Part shown: in pieces, positions 25,551 to 33,629 of the stretch | Layout of the letters: each line of letters starts with the position of its first letter | Numbering within the stretch: the stretch's first letter is position 1 | From: Paraburkholderia hiiakae | GTDB taxonomy: Bacteria; Pseudomonadota; Gammaproteobacteria; Burkholderiales; Burkholderiaceae | Direction of reading: 5' to 3' | DNA: 64,000 nucleotides | Assembly (NCBI RefSeq): GCF_904848665.1 | Contig: NZ_CAJHCQ010000022.1 | Coordinates: 1-64,000, forward strand | Translations under genes and position numbers: made by a program | The notes under the pieces: model-generated | The model's database searches: none | What the model saw: the letters and a program-made list of their open reading frames with translations, nothing else | Told to the model about the DNA's origin: nothing

Positions 25551-25962
25551 CTGTTGTTCCCCAAACCTGACAAATAATGACCGGCACGTTGTGAATTAGA
25601 ACAGCGTGAAACCGCGAAACGATCCGCTTGCCGATCTGAGCGGGCGTTTCGCGCGAAGCAGTATTACGCAGCGTAGGGCGTTTGTCATCCGCAAATGGCC
25701 GGGTGTATTTTCCGGGAGACAATTCCCTTTCAATTCGGATACGATCGTCATTTACGCGTTCGTTTTCCGGAAGTTCGTTGTCTTTTCACGTAATACGCTG
25801 AATCGGCCTACCCCGAGTGAATTCGGGCCAGATTATCGCCCGGTTCAGCTGCAATCGCGAAAAAAGGGCAAGCCGCCCCTTGCGCAACAGGACAGCGCGC
25901 GCCACGCGCGCCAACCGTCGAAAACGCTGTCGCGCCCGTTTCCCGCGAAAAGAGATCTCCGC
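25551..25962. other. Intergenic region before the EamA transporter
   Basis: About 410 bp. An open frame continuous with the transporter runs through it, but the encoded sequence (Arg-rich, no helices) does not resemble the family, so I treat it as non-coding. It should carry the promoters of the secreted-protein gene (leftward) and transporter gene (rightward); none is clear. I see no RNA gene. Confidence 0.45.
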
Positions 25963-26928
25963 TTGCAATCCGCCACCAGCCGCCACCTGCGCGCCAATCT
26001 GTTGATGCTGACCGCCGCCCTCATCTGGGGCTCGGCATTCGTCGCCCAGCGACTGAGCCTCGACGCCATCGGCCCGTTCCTGTTCACCGGCCTGCGCTTC
26101 CTGCTGGGCGCCGGCGTCGTCTCCTGCTTCTTGCTGGTACGCGGCCGCACCAGTGGGCGCCGTGCAGCGGGCAGCGGCAACGCGGCGGCCCCCGCGCTAT
26201 TCAACGGCGCGCTGCTGCGCTCGGGCACCGTGCTCGGCCTCGTGCTGGCCGTCGCTATCTCGCTTCAGCAGATCGGGCTCGGCTACACGAAAATCGCCAA
26301 CGCCGGCTTCATCAGTTCGCTCTATGTCGTGATCGTGCCGATGCTCGGCGTGCTGCTGCGCCATCGCACGGGAATCGGCACATGGGTCGGCGCTGCGCTC
26401 GCTGCGGTTGGGCTCTACTTCCTCAGCATCAACGAGCACTTTGCGGTGATGTACGGCGACTGGTTCCAGCTCGGCTGCGCGCTCGTGATTTCGATCCAGG
26501 TCATGCTCGTGGGCCACTACGCGCCACGCCACGACCCGCTCGCCCTCTCGATCGTTCAGTTCGTCGCCTGCGGCGTGGTCTGCCTCGCAATCGGGCTCGC
26601 GTGCGAACCTCTGCGTGCGGCCGACATCGTGCGCGCCGCGCCCACCATCCTCTATGGCGGCGCGCTTTCGGTGGGCATCGGTTATACGCTGCAGGTCGTC
26701 GCGCAGCGCGACGCCGCGCCCGCGCACGCCGCCGTGATCTTCAGCATGGAAGGCGTGTTCGCCGCGCTCGCGGGCTGGGCCGCACTCGGCGAAACGCTCA
26801 CGCCGCGCGCACTCGCCGGTTGCGCGCTCATGCTTGCAGGCTTGCTCGCCTGCCAACTGCTGCCGGCCTGGCAAGCGCGACTGCGCGCCCGGCAGCGTGC
26901 AACTGCGCAGCCAGCCGAAACGGCGTAA
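25963..26928 (+). CDS. EamA/DMT-family inner-membrane transporter
   Basis: About 321 residues with ten predicted helices in two EamA repeats. The first repeat begins LLMLTAALIWGSAFVAQRL; the second ends with FSMEGVFAALAGWAALGETL and TPRALAGCALMLAGLLACQL, typical of drug/metabolite transporters. The start is uncertain: a TTG at 25963 after AAGAGA fits; an ATG at 26005 would cut into helix 1, and ATG 25606 would add about 120 unlikely residues. Substrate unknown. Confidence 0.82.
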   Translation: MQSATSRHLRANLLMLTAALIWGSAFVAQRLSLDAIGPFLFTGLRFLLGAGVVSCFLLVRGRTSGRRAAGSGNAAAPALFNGALLRSGTVLGLVLAVAISLQQIGLGYTKIANAGFISSLYVVIVPMLGVLLRHRTGIGTWVGAALAAVGLYFLSINEHFAVMYGDWFQLGCALVISIQVMLVGHYAPRHDPLALSIVQFVACGVVCLAIGLACEPLRAADIVRAAPTILYGGALSVGIGYTLQVVAQRDAAPAHAAVIFSMEGVFAALAGWAALGETLTPRALAGCALMLAGLLACQLLPAWQARLRARQRATAQPAETA

Positions 26929-26981
26929 AGCGCGACACAATTTCTCGGCGTTGATATCGCGCCCTGCAGTTCCTTTTAACG

Positions 26982-27014
26982 AATGGCGTCGCTATTAAGC
27001 GGCGCCATTTTTTT
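26982..27014 (+). terminator. Terminator of the EamA transporter gene
   Basis: AATGGCGTCGCT, ATTA loop, AGCGGCGCCATT and T-run. The stem is complete with one T-G wobble; it lies 53 bp after the stop codon. Confidence 0.85.
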
Positions 27015-27016
27015 CG

Positions 27017-27300
27017 TGTGGATAACACGTGATTGCGCCGCCCCGGGCCAGGTTATCCACGCCCACCTCTGGATAACCTGGGGACGACCCGGCGAACGAC
27101 CTGTGGACCACTTCTTGATAACCACGCGCCGGGCGTTGCGGTCTGAAAAGTTATCCCAGGAGCTCGCAACGCGTACAAGCTTTGTCCGCATGGCTGTCCG
27201 TTTTGCATCGGTATGAGCCGTCAGGTAATTTTCCTGTTGTCCACAGTTAATGCCAGGACTTGTTAACTGTTACTACTTATAAATATAAATACTGAAAAGA
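27017..27300. other. Cluster of DnaA-box-like 9-mers beside an AT-rich stretch
   Basis: One perfect TTATCCACA box (minus strand, 27017-27025), three with one mismatch (TTATCCACG 27053-27061 plus; TTATCCAGA 27068-27076 minus; TTGTCCACA 27237-27245 plus), and weaker two-mismatch copies at 27102-27110, 27114-27122 and 27182-27190. A core TTATCC also occurs at 27151. Immediately beyond, 27261-27300 is about 80 percent A+T. No gene covers this region; a 77-codon frame through it has no family resemblance. There is no dnaA, rpmH, gidA or parAB gene in the window, so this is not the usual chromosome 1 oriC context. It may be a DnaA-binding titration or reactivation site, or an accessory origin (inference). 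Confidence 0.6.
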
Positions 27301-27494
27301 CTATGGGATACACGCGACGCTCGCTGCGCTCGCGTGCTGCGCATTCGTGCAAAGTCGTTGTGCTTTGTCTTGAATCGGGCGCGCGAACATCGTGACACGC
27401 GACCCGTCTGCGTGCTCACGGCGGGTCGCGCCGCTACTTCATGACAACACGAGATGAAAAAGGAGAAGGCGACTGTCGGATGCACGCGCACATG
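27301..27494. other. Intergenic sequence after the DnaA-box cluster
   Basis: No gene is seen. It contains one hairpin with 9-bp perfect arms (CGCGACCCG 27398-27406 and CGGGTCGCG 27422-27430) without a T-run, and the GC-rich repeat-like sequence GCGACGCTCGCTGCGCTCGC near 27315. A small RNA cannot be excluded. Confidence 0.35.
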
Positions 27495-27530
27495 AAAAAG
27501 GGCGTACCTCCCGAGGAGGCACGCCCTTGC
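27495..27530 (-). terminator. Terminator of the sirtuin gene
   Basis: On the minus strand AAGGGCGTGCCTCC, a TCGG loop, GAGGTACGCCCTT and a T-run. It begins 26 bp beyond the sirtuin stop codon. Confidence 0.88.
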
Positions 27531-27555
27531 TGAATGCAGCGCGTGAGTATGGACG

Positions 27556-28323
27556 CTAGCCGCCCGCCATCATCCGCTCGATAGTCGGTTCGAGATCGAG
27601 CAAACCAACGGTCGCGGGCTTGGCCTCTACGACGCCGAAGCATTCCGTGCGCCGCGGCACCGGATCGACGAGGAAATTGCGCGCGTAATGCCCGCAACGC
27701 TCGGGGGGCAGAAGCCGCTCGGGCGGGATCACCTCGAACGCCGTCCCCACAGCGATGAAGAGATCGTCAGGCGTCATGTCGCTCTGAATGCGCCAGAGCG
27801 TCTCGTACTCGGGCGCGGCCTCGTTGAAGAACACCACACCGGGCTTCACGCCCTCCACCTGCCCGCACGACGGACAGGCGGCCTGGGGATCGAGTGCCCG
27901 GCCGGAGGCCGGGAAGCGATAGTCGCAGTCGGTGCACAGAAGCGAAATCATGTCGCCGTGCAGATGCGTGACCTGGCGCGCGCCGGCCTGCTCGAGCATG
28001 TCGTCGATGTTCTGCGTGATGAGATGCACGCGCTCCGTGCCCCAGGCGTTCTGCCACTTCGCAAGCAGTTGATGGGCGGCGTTCGGGCGCGCGTCGCCGC
28101 ATTCGGCGATGCGCTGATTGTAGAAGCGGAAAACCGCGGGCCGGTTGCGGCGCCACGTGAGGTAGTTGCAGACCTCGTCGATGCTCGCGTGGGACCAGAT
28201 GCCGTCGCCGGTGCGGAAGGTCGAAATGCCGCTCTCCGCAGAGAGGCCCGCACCGGAAAACACGAACAGGCGGGGTAGTCTGCCGGACTGCCCCGGTTGC
28301 CGGGATTGCGCCACGTTTGCCAC
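27556..28323 (-). CDS. cobB: NAD-dependent protein deacylase (sirtuin, CobB-like)
   Basis: A 255-residue Sir2-family enzyme removing acyl groups from lysine using NAD. Motifs: FSGAGLSAESGISTFR (NAD site), TQNIDDML, the catalytic HGD, four zinc cysteines (CTDC and CPSC), KPGVVFFNE and GTAFEV. Tyr68 and Arg71 (FYNQR) match the Y-x-x-R pair that in CobB and SIRT5 gives desuccinylase activity. The usual GTS in the NAD site is GTA here. Function is inferred from the family; targets unknown. Monocistronic with its own terminator. Confidence 0.92.
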   Translation of the reverse strand: MANVAQSRQPGQSGRLPRLFVFSGAGLSAESGISTFRTGDGIWSHASIDEVCNYLTWRRNRPAVFRFYNQRIAECGDARPNAAHQLLAKWQNAWGTERVHLITQNIDDMLEQAGARQVTHLHGDMISLLCTDCDYRFPASGRALDPQAACPSCGQVEGVKPGVVFFNEAAPEYETLWRIQSDMTPDDLFIAVGTAFEVIPPERLLPPERCGHYARNFLVDPVPRRTECFGVVEAKPATVGLLDLEPTIERMMAGG

Positions 28324-28379
28324 TTTCGCCTCCTTGATCGAACGGCGACATTATGACCTTACAGCGGCGTTTCGGCTGA

Positions 28380-28520
28380 GGTTCGCAGTGGCCATGCGCT
28401 CTCACGGTCCCAGCGAGCGCGCTGCGCGGCCTCAGGGGCGACGCAGCGCGTCAGACCATCCGAGGCCACACTGCGAACCGCAGCAGCCGCCTGAGCGGCC
28501 TCTCAACGGCTCCTGCTGCG
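28380..28520. repeat. Nested inverted repeats between sirtuin and glmS
   Basis: An 11-bp perfect inverted repeat (GGTTCGCAGTG 28380-28390 / CACTGCGAACC 28469-28479) encloses a 9-bp hairpin (CGCGCTGCG 28418-28426 / CGCAGCGCG 28442-28450). A third pair follows (CGCAGCAG 28479-28486 / CTGCTGCG 28513-28520). The sirtuin start is 57 bp to the left. This could be a structured 5' leader of the sirtuin mRNA, a small RNA, or a REP-like element. Confidence 0.5.
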
Positions 28521-28530
28521 ATCGACAAAT

Positions 28531-28565
28531 AAAAAAGGGGATGCCATTACGGCATCCCCTTTTTC
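28531..28565. terminator. Terminator of glmS
   Basis: AAAAAAGGGGATGCC, ATTAC loop, GGCATCCCCTTTTT, 29 bp beyond the glmS stop codon on the minus strand. The flanking A- and T-runs allow function in both directions. Confidence 0.95.
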
Positions 28566-28593
28566 AACAGGCACGATCAGCGCGCGAAAAAAC

Positions 28594-30420
28594 TCACTCC
28601 ACCGTCACCGATTTCGCAAGATTGCGCGGCTTGTCCACATCGGTGCCGCGCACGCACGCCGTGTGATACGCGAGCAGTTGCAGCGGCACGACGTGCAGGA
28701 TCGGCGAAAGCAGCCCGTAGTGCTCCGGCATCCGAATCACGTGGATGCCGTCTTCGCTCGTGATATGCGTATCGGCATCGGCGAACACGTACAGCTGGCC
28801 GCCGCGCGCGCGCACTTCCTGCATGTTCGACTTGAGCTTTTCGAGCAGCGCGTCGTTGGGCGCCACCGTCACCACGGGCATCGCCTCGGTTACGAGCGCA
28901 AGCGGTCCGTGCTTGAGCTCGCCTGCCGGATAAGCCTCGGCGTGGATGTAGGAGATTTCCTTGAGCTTGAGCGCGCCTTCGAGCGCGATCGGATAATGCA
29001 GCCCGCGCCCGAGGAAAAGCGCGTTTTCCTTGCGCGCGAACTCTTCCGCCCACGCGATGATCTGCGGCTCCAGCGCGAGCACGCCGTTGAGCGCGGCCGG
29101 CAGGTGACGCAGCAGTTTCAGGTACGCGGCTTCCTGCTCTGCATTCACATGACCGCGCAGCTTGCCGAGCGTGACCGCGAGAATGAAGAGGCCAACGAGC
29201 TGCGTGGTGAACGCCTTCGTCGATGCCACGCCAATCTCGCGCCCCGCGTGCGTGAGGAATTTGAGTTCGGTGAGGCGCACCATCGCGCTCGTCGCCACGT
29301 TGCACACGGCGAGCGTGTGCTCCATGCCGAGCGACTGCGCATGCTTGAGCGCGGCGAGCGTGTCGGCGGTCTCGCCCGACTGCGAGATCGTCACGACGAG
29401 CGCGCGCGGATTCGGCACCGACTCGCGATAGCGGTATTCGCTCGCGATCTCGACATCGGTGCGGATCTTCGCCACCGACTCGAGCCAGTACTTCGCCGTG
29501 AGGCCCGCGTAATAGCTCGTGCCGCACGCGAGAATCAGGATGCTGTCGATACCCTTGAACACCTCGAGCGCGTTGTCGCCGAAAAGCTCGGGCGTGAACG
29601 TGTCGGTGGCGGGAATCGTGTCCGAGATCGCGCGCGGCTGCTCGAAGATTTCCTTCTGCATGTAGTGGCGATACGGGCCGAGATCGACCGCGCCGCCGTA
29701 TGCGCCGTAGGCCTGCACGTCGCGCACTTCGCGCGTCACGATGTTGCCCGCGCGATCGGCAATGCGCACGCCTTCAAGCGTGATCTCGCACACATCGCCT
29801 TCTTCCAGATAACTGATGTGCTCGGCGCTGCCCGCGATGGCGAGCCCATCCGACGCGATGAAGTTCTCGCCCTTGCCATAGCCCACCACGAGCGGCGAAC
29901 CCGCGCGCGCACCGACCACCGTATGCGGCTGGCTCTTGTGCACCACGCCGATCGCATACGCGCCCGCGAGCTGCTGCACGGCCGTGCGCACGGCGGCGAA
30001 CAGGTCGCCTTGATAAAGGCTGTGGATCAAATGGGCGATGACTTCGGTGTCGGTCTGCGAAACGAACTCGTAGCCCTTCGCGCGCAACATTTCGCGCAGC
30101 GACTCGTAGTTCTCGATGATGCCGTTGTGCACGATCGCGAGCGTGTCGCGCGAGAAGATCGGGTGCGCGTTGTTCACCGTGGGCGCGCCGTGCGTCGCCC
30201 AGCGCGTATGCGCGATGCCGGTCACGCCTTCGAAGTGCGCCTCGCGGACCTGCTCATCGAGCTCGGCTACGCGAGCGACGCTGCGCACACGCTGCGGGCC
30301 GTCGGCCGTCACGACGGCCACGCCGCACGAGTCGTAGCCGCGATATTCGAGGCGCCGCAGTCCTTCGATCAGGACGGGAACGATGTTACGTTGCGCAACC
30401 GCGCCGACGATGCCGCACAT
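28594..30420 (-). CDS. glmS: Glutamine-fructose-6-phosphate aminotransferase
   Basis: A 608-residue enzyme making glucosamine-6-phosphate, the first step to UDP-GlcNAc. The N-terminal class II glutamine amidotransferase starts MCGIVGAVAQRN, with Cys2 as nucleophile once Met is removed, and contains HTRWATHG. Two SIS domains follow (CGTSYYAGLTAKYWLES and later the LGRGLHYPIALEGALKLKEI segment), ending with LAKSVTVE. The six-residue longer frame to 30438 would hide Cys2. It lies downstream of glmU on the same strand. Confidence 0.98.
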   Translation of the reverse strand: MCGIVGAVAQRNIVPVLIEGLRRLEYRGYDSCGVAVVTADGPQRVRSVARVAELDEQVREAHFEGVTGIAHTRWATHGAPTVNNAHPIFSRDTLAIVHNGIIENYESLREMLRAKGYEFVSQTDTEVIAHLIHSLYQGDLFAAVRTAVQQLAGAYAIGVVHKSQPHTVVGARAGSPLVVGYGKGENFIASDGLAIAGSAEHISYLEEGDVCEITLEGVRIADRAGNIVTREVRDVQAYGAYGGAVDLGPYRHYMQKEIFEQPRAISDTIPATDTFTPELFGDNALEVFKGIDSILILACGTSYYAGLTAKYWLESVAKIRTDVEIASEYRYRESVPNPRALVVTISQSGETADTLAALKHAQSLGMEHTLAVCNVATSAMVRLTELKFLTHAGREIGVASTKAFTTQLVGLFILAVTLGKLRGHVNAEQEAAYLKLLRHLPAALNGVLALEPQIIAWAEEFARKENALFLGRGLHYPIALEGALKLKEISYIHAEAYPAGELKHGPLALVTEAMPVVTVAPNDALLEKLKSNMQEVRARGGQLYVFADADTHITSEDGIHVIRMPEHYGLLSPILHVVPLQLLAYHTACVRGTDVDKPRNLAKSVTVE

Positions 30421-30449
30421 GAATTCGATCCTTTGCAATGAGAGGCGTG

Positions 30450-30479
30450 GGCGCCGCGCGTTTTCACGCGAGCGGCGCC
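30450..30479 (-). other. Stem-loop between glmU and glmS
   Basis: GGCGCCGC (30450-30457) pairs perfectly with GCGGCGCC (30472-30479), with an extra inner GCG/CGC pairing. No T-run follows, so it is probably an mRNA processing or stability element within a glmU-glmS transcript rather than a terminator. Confidence 0.55.
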
Positions 30480-30492
30480 GGGTTTGAACCGT

Positions 30493-31854
30493 TCAGTTCT
30501 TTTTCTTGACCGGGCGAACGTAGCCGGTTTTCGCGATCTGCGTTTTCTCGTTGAGTACGAGCGTGGCTTCAGGCACGTCCTTCCACACCGTCGTACCCGC
30601 CGCGATGGTCACGCCGCGGCCCACGCGCACGGGAGCGACGAGTTGCGTATCCGAACCCACGAACACGTTGTCCTCGATGATCGTGCGGTGCTTGTTCGCG
30701 CCGTCGTAATTGCAGGTGATGGTGCCCGCGCCGATGTTCACGCCCGCGCCCACGTCGGCGTCGCCTACGTAGCTCAGGTGATTCGCCTTCGAGCCCGTGC
30801 CGATGTTCGCGTTCTTCACCTCGACGAAGTTGCCCACGTGCACGTCGTCGGCGAGTCTGGCGCCCGGGCGCAGTCGCGCATACGGTCCAAGCACCGCGTT
30901 CGCGCCAACCGCTGCGTTTTCGATATGCGTGTAAGCGTCCACGCGCGTGCCCGCACCGATCGACGCGCTGCGAATCACGCAGTTCGGGCCCACGCTCACG
31001 TTGTCCGCCAGCGTCACCTCGCCTTCGAACACGCAGTTCACGTCGATGAACACGTCGCGCCCACACGTGAGCGAGCCGCGCACGTCGATGCGCGCCGGGT
31101 CCGCGAGCGTGACACCCGCCACGAGCAGCGCCTCGGCCACCGTGCGCTGATGCACGCGCTCGAGTTCGGCAAGCTGCTGCTTGCTGTTCACGCCGAGCGT
31201 TTCCCATTCGTCGTCGGGCTGCGCGGTCACGGCCGGATGACCGGCTGCGATCGCGGCTTCCACGACATCGGTGAGGTAATGCTCGCCCTGCGCGTTGTCG
31301 TTCCCGAGCGCCGCAAGCCAGAGCGCGAGCGGCGCGGTAGGTGTCACGACGATGCCGGTATTGATCTCGGCGATCTTGCGCTGGGCTTCGTTGGCGTCCT
31401 TCTGCTCGACGATGCGCTCGACCTTGCCGGCAGCGTCGCGCACGATGCGGCCATAACCGGTCGGGTCGTCGAGCGTGACGGTGAGGATGCCGTAGCCGTT
31501 CGGGCCGGCGGTCTCGACAAGACGCTTGAGCGTGGACGCGCGCGTGAGCGGCACATCGCCGTAGAGCACGAGCGTGGGCACGTTCGCGTCGAGCAGCGGC
31601 AGCGCCTGCGCGAGCGCGTGGCCCGTGCCGAGTTGCTGCGCCTGCAGCGCGAACTGGACGTCGGGCGCGCCAACGGCTTCGCGCACGGCTTCGCCGCCAT
31701 GGCCGACCACGACGACGAGCCGGGTGGGCGAAAGCGTGCGGGCAGTATCGATAACGTGCGAGAGGAGCGGCTTGCCGGCGAGCGGATGGAGCACTTTCGG
31801 CAGCGCGGAGTGCATGCGTTTGCCCATGCCTGCCGCGAGGATCACGATGTTCAT
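30493..31854 (-). CDS. glmU: Bifunctional UDP-GlcNAc pyrophosphorylase / glucosamine-1-phosphate acetyltransferase
   Basis: A 453-residue enzyme, the expected length. The N-terminal uridyltransferase has MNIVILAAGMGKRMHSALPK and the VLYGDVPL loop. The C-terminal left-handed beta helix shows repeated hexapeptides (e.g. NIGAGTITCNYDGANKHRT) and the acetyl-CoA site. The frame open to 31977 is not family-like, so ATG 31854 is used. An ATTTTA at 31889-31894 (minus strand TAAAAT) is a plausible -10. Supplies UDP-GlcNAc for peptidoglycan and LPS with GlmS downstream. Confidence 0.98.
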   Translation of the reverse strand: MNIVILAAGMGKRMHSALPKVLHPLAGKPLLSHVIDTARTLSPTRLVVVVGHGGEAVREAVGAPDVQFALQAQQLGTGHALAQALPLLDANVPTLVLYGDVPLTRASTLKRLVETAGPNGYGILTVTLDDPTGYGRIVRDAAGKVERIVEQKDANEAQRKIAEINTGIVVTPTAPLALWLAALGNDNAQGEHYLTDVVEAAIAAGHPAVTAQPDDEWETLGVNSKQQLAELERVHQRTVAEALLVAGVTLADPARIDVRGSLTCGRDVFIDVNCVFEGEVTLADNVSVGPNCVIRSASIGAGTRVDAYTHIENAAVGANAVLGPYARLRPGARLADDVHVGNFVEVKNANIGTGSKANHLSYVGDADVGAGVNIGAGTITCNYDGANKHRTIIEDNVFVGSDTQLVAPVRVGRGVTIAAGTTVWKDVPEATLVLNEKTQIAKTGYVRPVKKKN

Positions 31855-31989
31855 TGCATCAGTGACTGGATGAGGAATGAAGCGGCTGATTTTAGCATGC
31901 GGGATATCCCCGACACGCCGGCCAGACCGGCTCTCGTGCCCCGATAAACACTGTTTTACAACTGCTTTTCGGGACATCGGCCCGAAATG

Positions 31990-32020
31990 AAAAACGCTCC
32001 GATTCGGGGTCGGAGCGTTT
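31990..32020 (-). terminator. Terminator of ttcA
   Basis: On the minus strand AAACGCTCCGA, CCCCGAA loop, TCGGAGCGTTTTT. It lies 36 bp beyond the ttcA stop. Confidence 0.92.
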
Positions 32021-32055
32021 AAGACAAACCGCAGTGCCGGCTTGAAACGCGCGGC

Positions 32056-33027
32056 TTAAAGATCGTCGAACGGCGTGAACTTGATCGCCGTGCCTTCCGC
32101 GGGCGCCGGGTCGGTGGAGCACGGCTCCTCGTCGAATGCGATATCGCCGGCCGCATCGGCCACACCCGTCGCGCGCAGGTCCGCGAAGTTGAACAGGTTC
32201 GCGTCCATGAGGTGCGAGGGCACGACGTTGCCGAGCGCGTTGAACATGTTCTCCACGCGGCCCGGGAAACGCTTGTCCCACTCGCGGATCAGCGCCTTCA
32301 TCTCCGCGCGTTTCAGGTTCGGCTGGCTGCCGCACAGGGTGCACGGAATGATCGGGAATTCGCGCAGCACCGCGTACTTCTCGAGATCGGTTTCCTTCAC
32401 GTACGCGAGCGGCCGGATCACGACGTTCTTGCCGTCGTCCGATTGCAGCTTGGGCGGCATGCCCTTCAACTTGCCGCCGTAGAACAGGTTCAGCAGCAGC
32501 GTCTGAAGAATGTCGTCGCGATGATGGCCGAGCGCGATCTTGGTCGCGCCCAGTTCGCCCGCCACGCGATACAGAATGCCCCGGCGCAGGCGCGAGCACA
32601 GCGAGCACGTGGTCTTGCCCTCGGGCACGAGACGCTTGACGATGCTGTACGTGTCCTGGTTCTCGATGTGGTACGGCACGCCCACCTTGTCGAGGTACTC
32701 GGGCAGCACGTGCTCCGGAAAGCCCGGCTGCTTCTGGTCGAGGTTCACCGCGACGATGTCGAAGTCGATCGGCGCGCGCTCGCGCAGGCGCAGCAGCACG
32801 TCGAGCATCGCGTAGCTGTCCTTGCCGCCCGACAGGCAGACCATGACCTTGTCGCCGTTCTCGATCATGTTGTAGTCGCCGATCGCCTGGCCGACCTGAC
32901 GCGCGATGCGCTTGAACAGCTTGTTGTTCTCGTAGGCTTCCTTCTGCTCGCGGCGCGTGAGCACCTGGCGGCCCGTCTCTTCGGTCGCGGCGTCCTCGCC
33001 GACGCTTAGCGTTTCGGGGGCGTTCAT
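32056..33027 (-). CDS. ttcA: tRNA 2-thiocytidine synthetase TtcA
   Basis: A 323-residue tRNA-thiolating enzyme for cytidine 32. The PP-loop ATP motif is CLSGGKDSYAMLD. Two Cys pairs (CSLC in KTTCSLCSRLRRG and CTLC in PCTLCGSQPN) match the iron-sulfur site of the TtcA family. It follows folB after a 3-bp gap on the minus strand, suggesting one transcript with folB and the FolM-like gene. Confidence 0.96.
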   Translation of the reverse strand: MNAPETLSVGEDAATEETGRQVLTRREQKEAYENNKLFKRIARQVGQAIGDYNMIENGDKVMVCLSGGKDSYAMLDVLLRLRERAPIDFDIVAVNLDQKQPGFPEHVLPEYLDKVGVPYHIENQDTYSIVKRLVPEGKTTCSLCSRLRRGILYRVAGELGATKIALGHHRDDILQTLLLNLFYGGKLKGMPPKLQSDDGKNVVIRPLAYVKETDLEKYAVLREFPIIPCTLCGSQPNLKRAEMKALIREWDKRFPGRVENMFNALGNVVPSHLMDANLFNFADLRATGVADAAGDIAFDEEPCSTDPAPAEGTAIKFTPFDDL

Positions 33028-33030
33028 GAA

Positions 33031-33426
33031 TCAGTCCTCTTTGATGCGAAAGACCTCGACGCCCACCGCGTCGCAGTCAGGATAAACGTCGGGCTTTTCG
33101 GTCGAGACGCGCACCGCGCGCACGAGTTCGTGCGATAGGAGCGCGGCGGCGAGATCGTCGCAGAGCGTCTCCTGCAGATGGATATGGCCACGGCCCACGC
33201 GCTCGGCGACGGTCGAGCGCATGAAGTCGTAATCGACGACTTCGCGGAGCTTGTCCTCGTTGGGCGTGGTCGAAGCGAGCGGCACGAACAGATCGACGTT
33301 GATGACGACGCGTTGTTCGCCGCGCTTTTCGAAGTCGTGCACGCCGATGTTGATGTGCACTTCGTAGTCGCGCAGGAAAAGCCGGCGGCAATCGGCGAGC
33401 CGGGGGTGAAGCAAAACGGTGGACAT
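33031..33426 (-). CDS. folB: Dihydroneopterin aldolase
   Basis: A 131-residue enzyme of folate synthesis, converting dihydroneopterin to hydroxymethyl-dihydropterin. The conserved opening is YEVHINIGVHDFEKRGEQRV, followed by VDYDFMRSTV and LCDDLAAALL. The His/Glu pattern of FolB is retained. Directly upstream of ttcA. The overlapping 189-codon frame on the same strand is a shadow. Confidence 0.93.
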   Translation of the reverse strand: MSTVLLHPRLADCRRLFLRDYEVHINIGVHDFEKRGEQRVVINVDLFVPLASTTPNEDKLREVVDYDFMRSTVAERVGRGHIHLQETLCDDLAAALLSHELVRAVRVSTEKPDVYPDCDAVGVEVFRIKED

Positions 33427-33629
33427 GTCAGTTCCAGTCGATAAAAGCGTGCGTTCTTTCGCACGTATGCCGGCGCGGCGCGCCCGGCGGGTCGTTCAGC
33501 CGGTCTGCAAAACCGCTCGTGCGCGGCGGCTTGCGTTCCTTTGTCTTCGTTAGCACCACTGGCTCGCAGTCCTGCGCGCAGCGGGCTATGCATTTAGTTG
33601 CAAATCTTGGTGCAACCAACGTTTGGGCT

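Noticed and set aside
26983..27216. 77-codon plus-strand frame through the DnaA-box region
   Set aside because: No SD, begins inside a terminator stem, and its sequence is dictated by the repeated boxes.
27017..27300. Calling the DnaA-box cluster the chromosomal oriC
   Set aside because: Neighbouring genes are not those of the usual origin (dnaA, rpmH, gidA, parAB), so only an ectopic DnaA-binding region is claimed.
28663..30441. 592-codon plus-strand frame opposite glmS
   Set aside because: Exact antisense of glmS; composition (Arg, His, Val rich) is that of a shadow frame.
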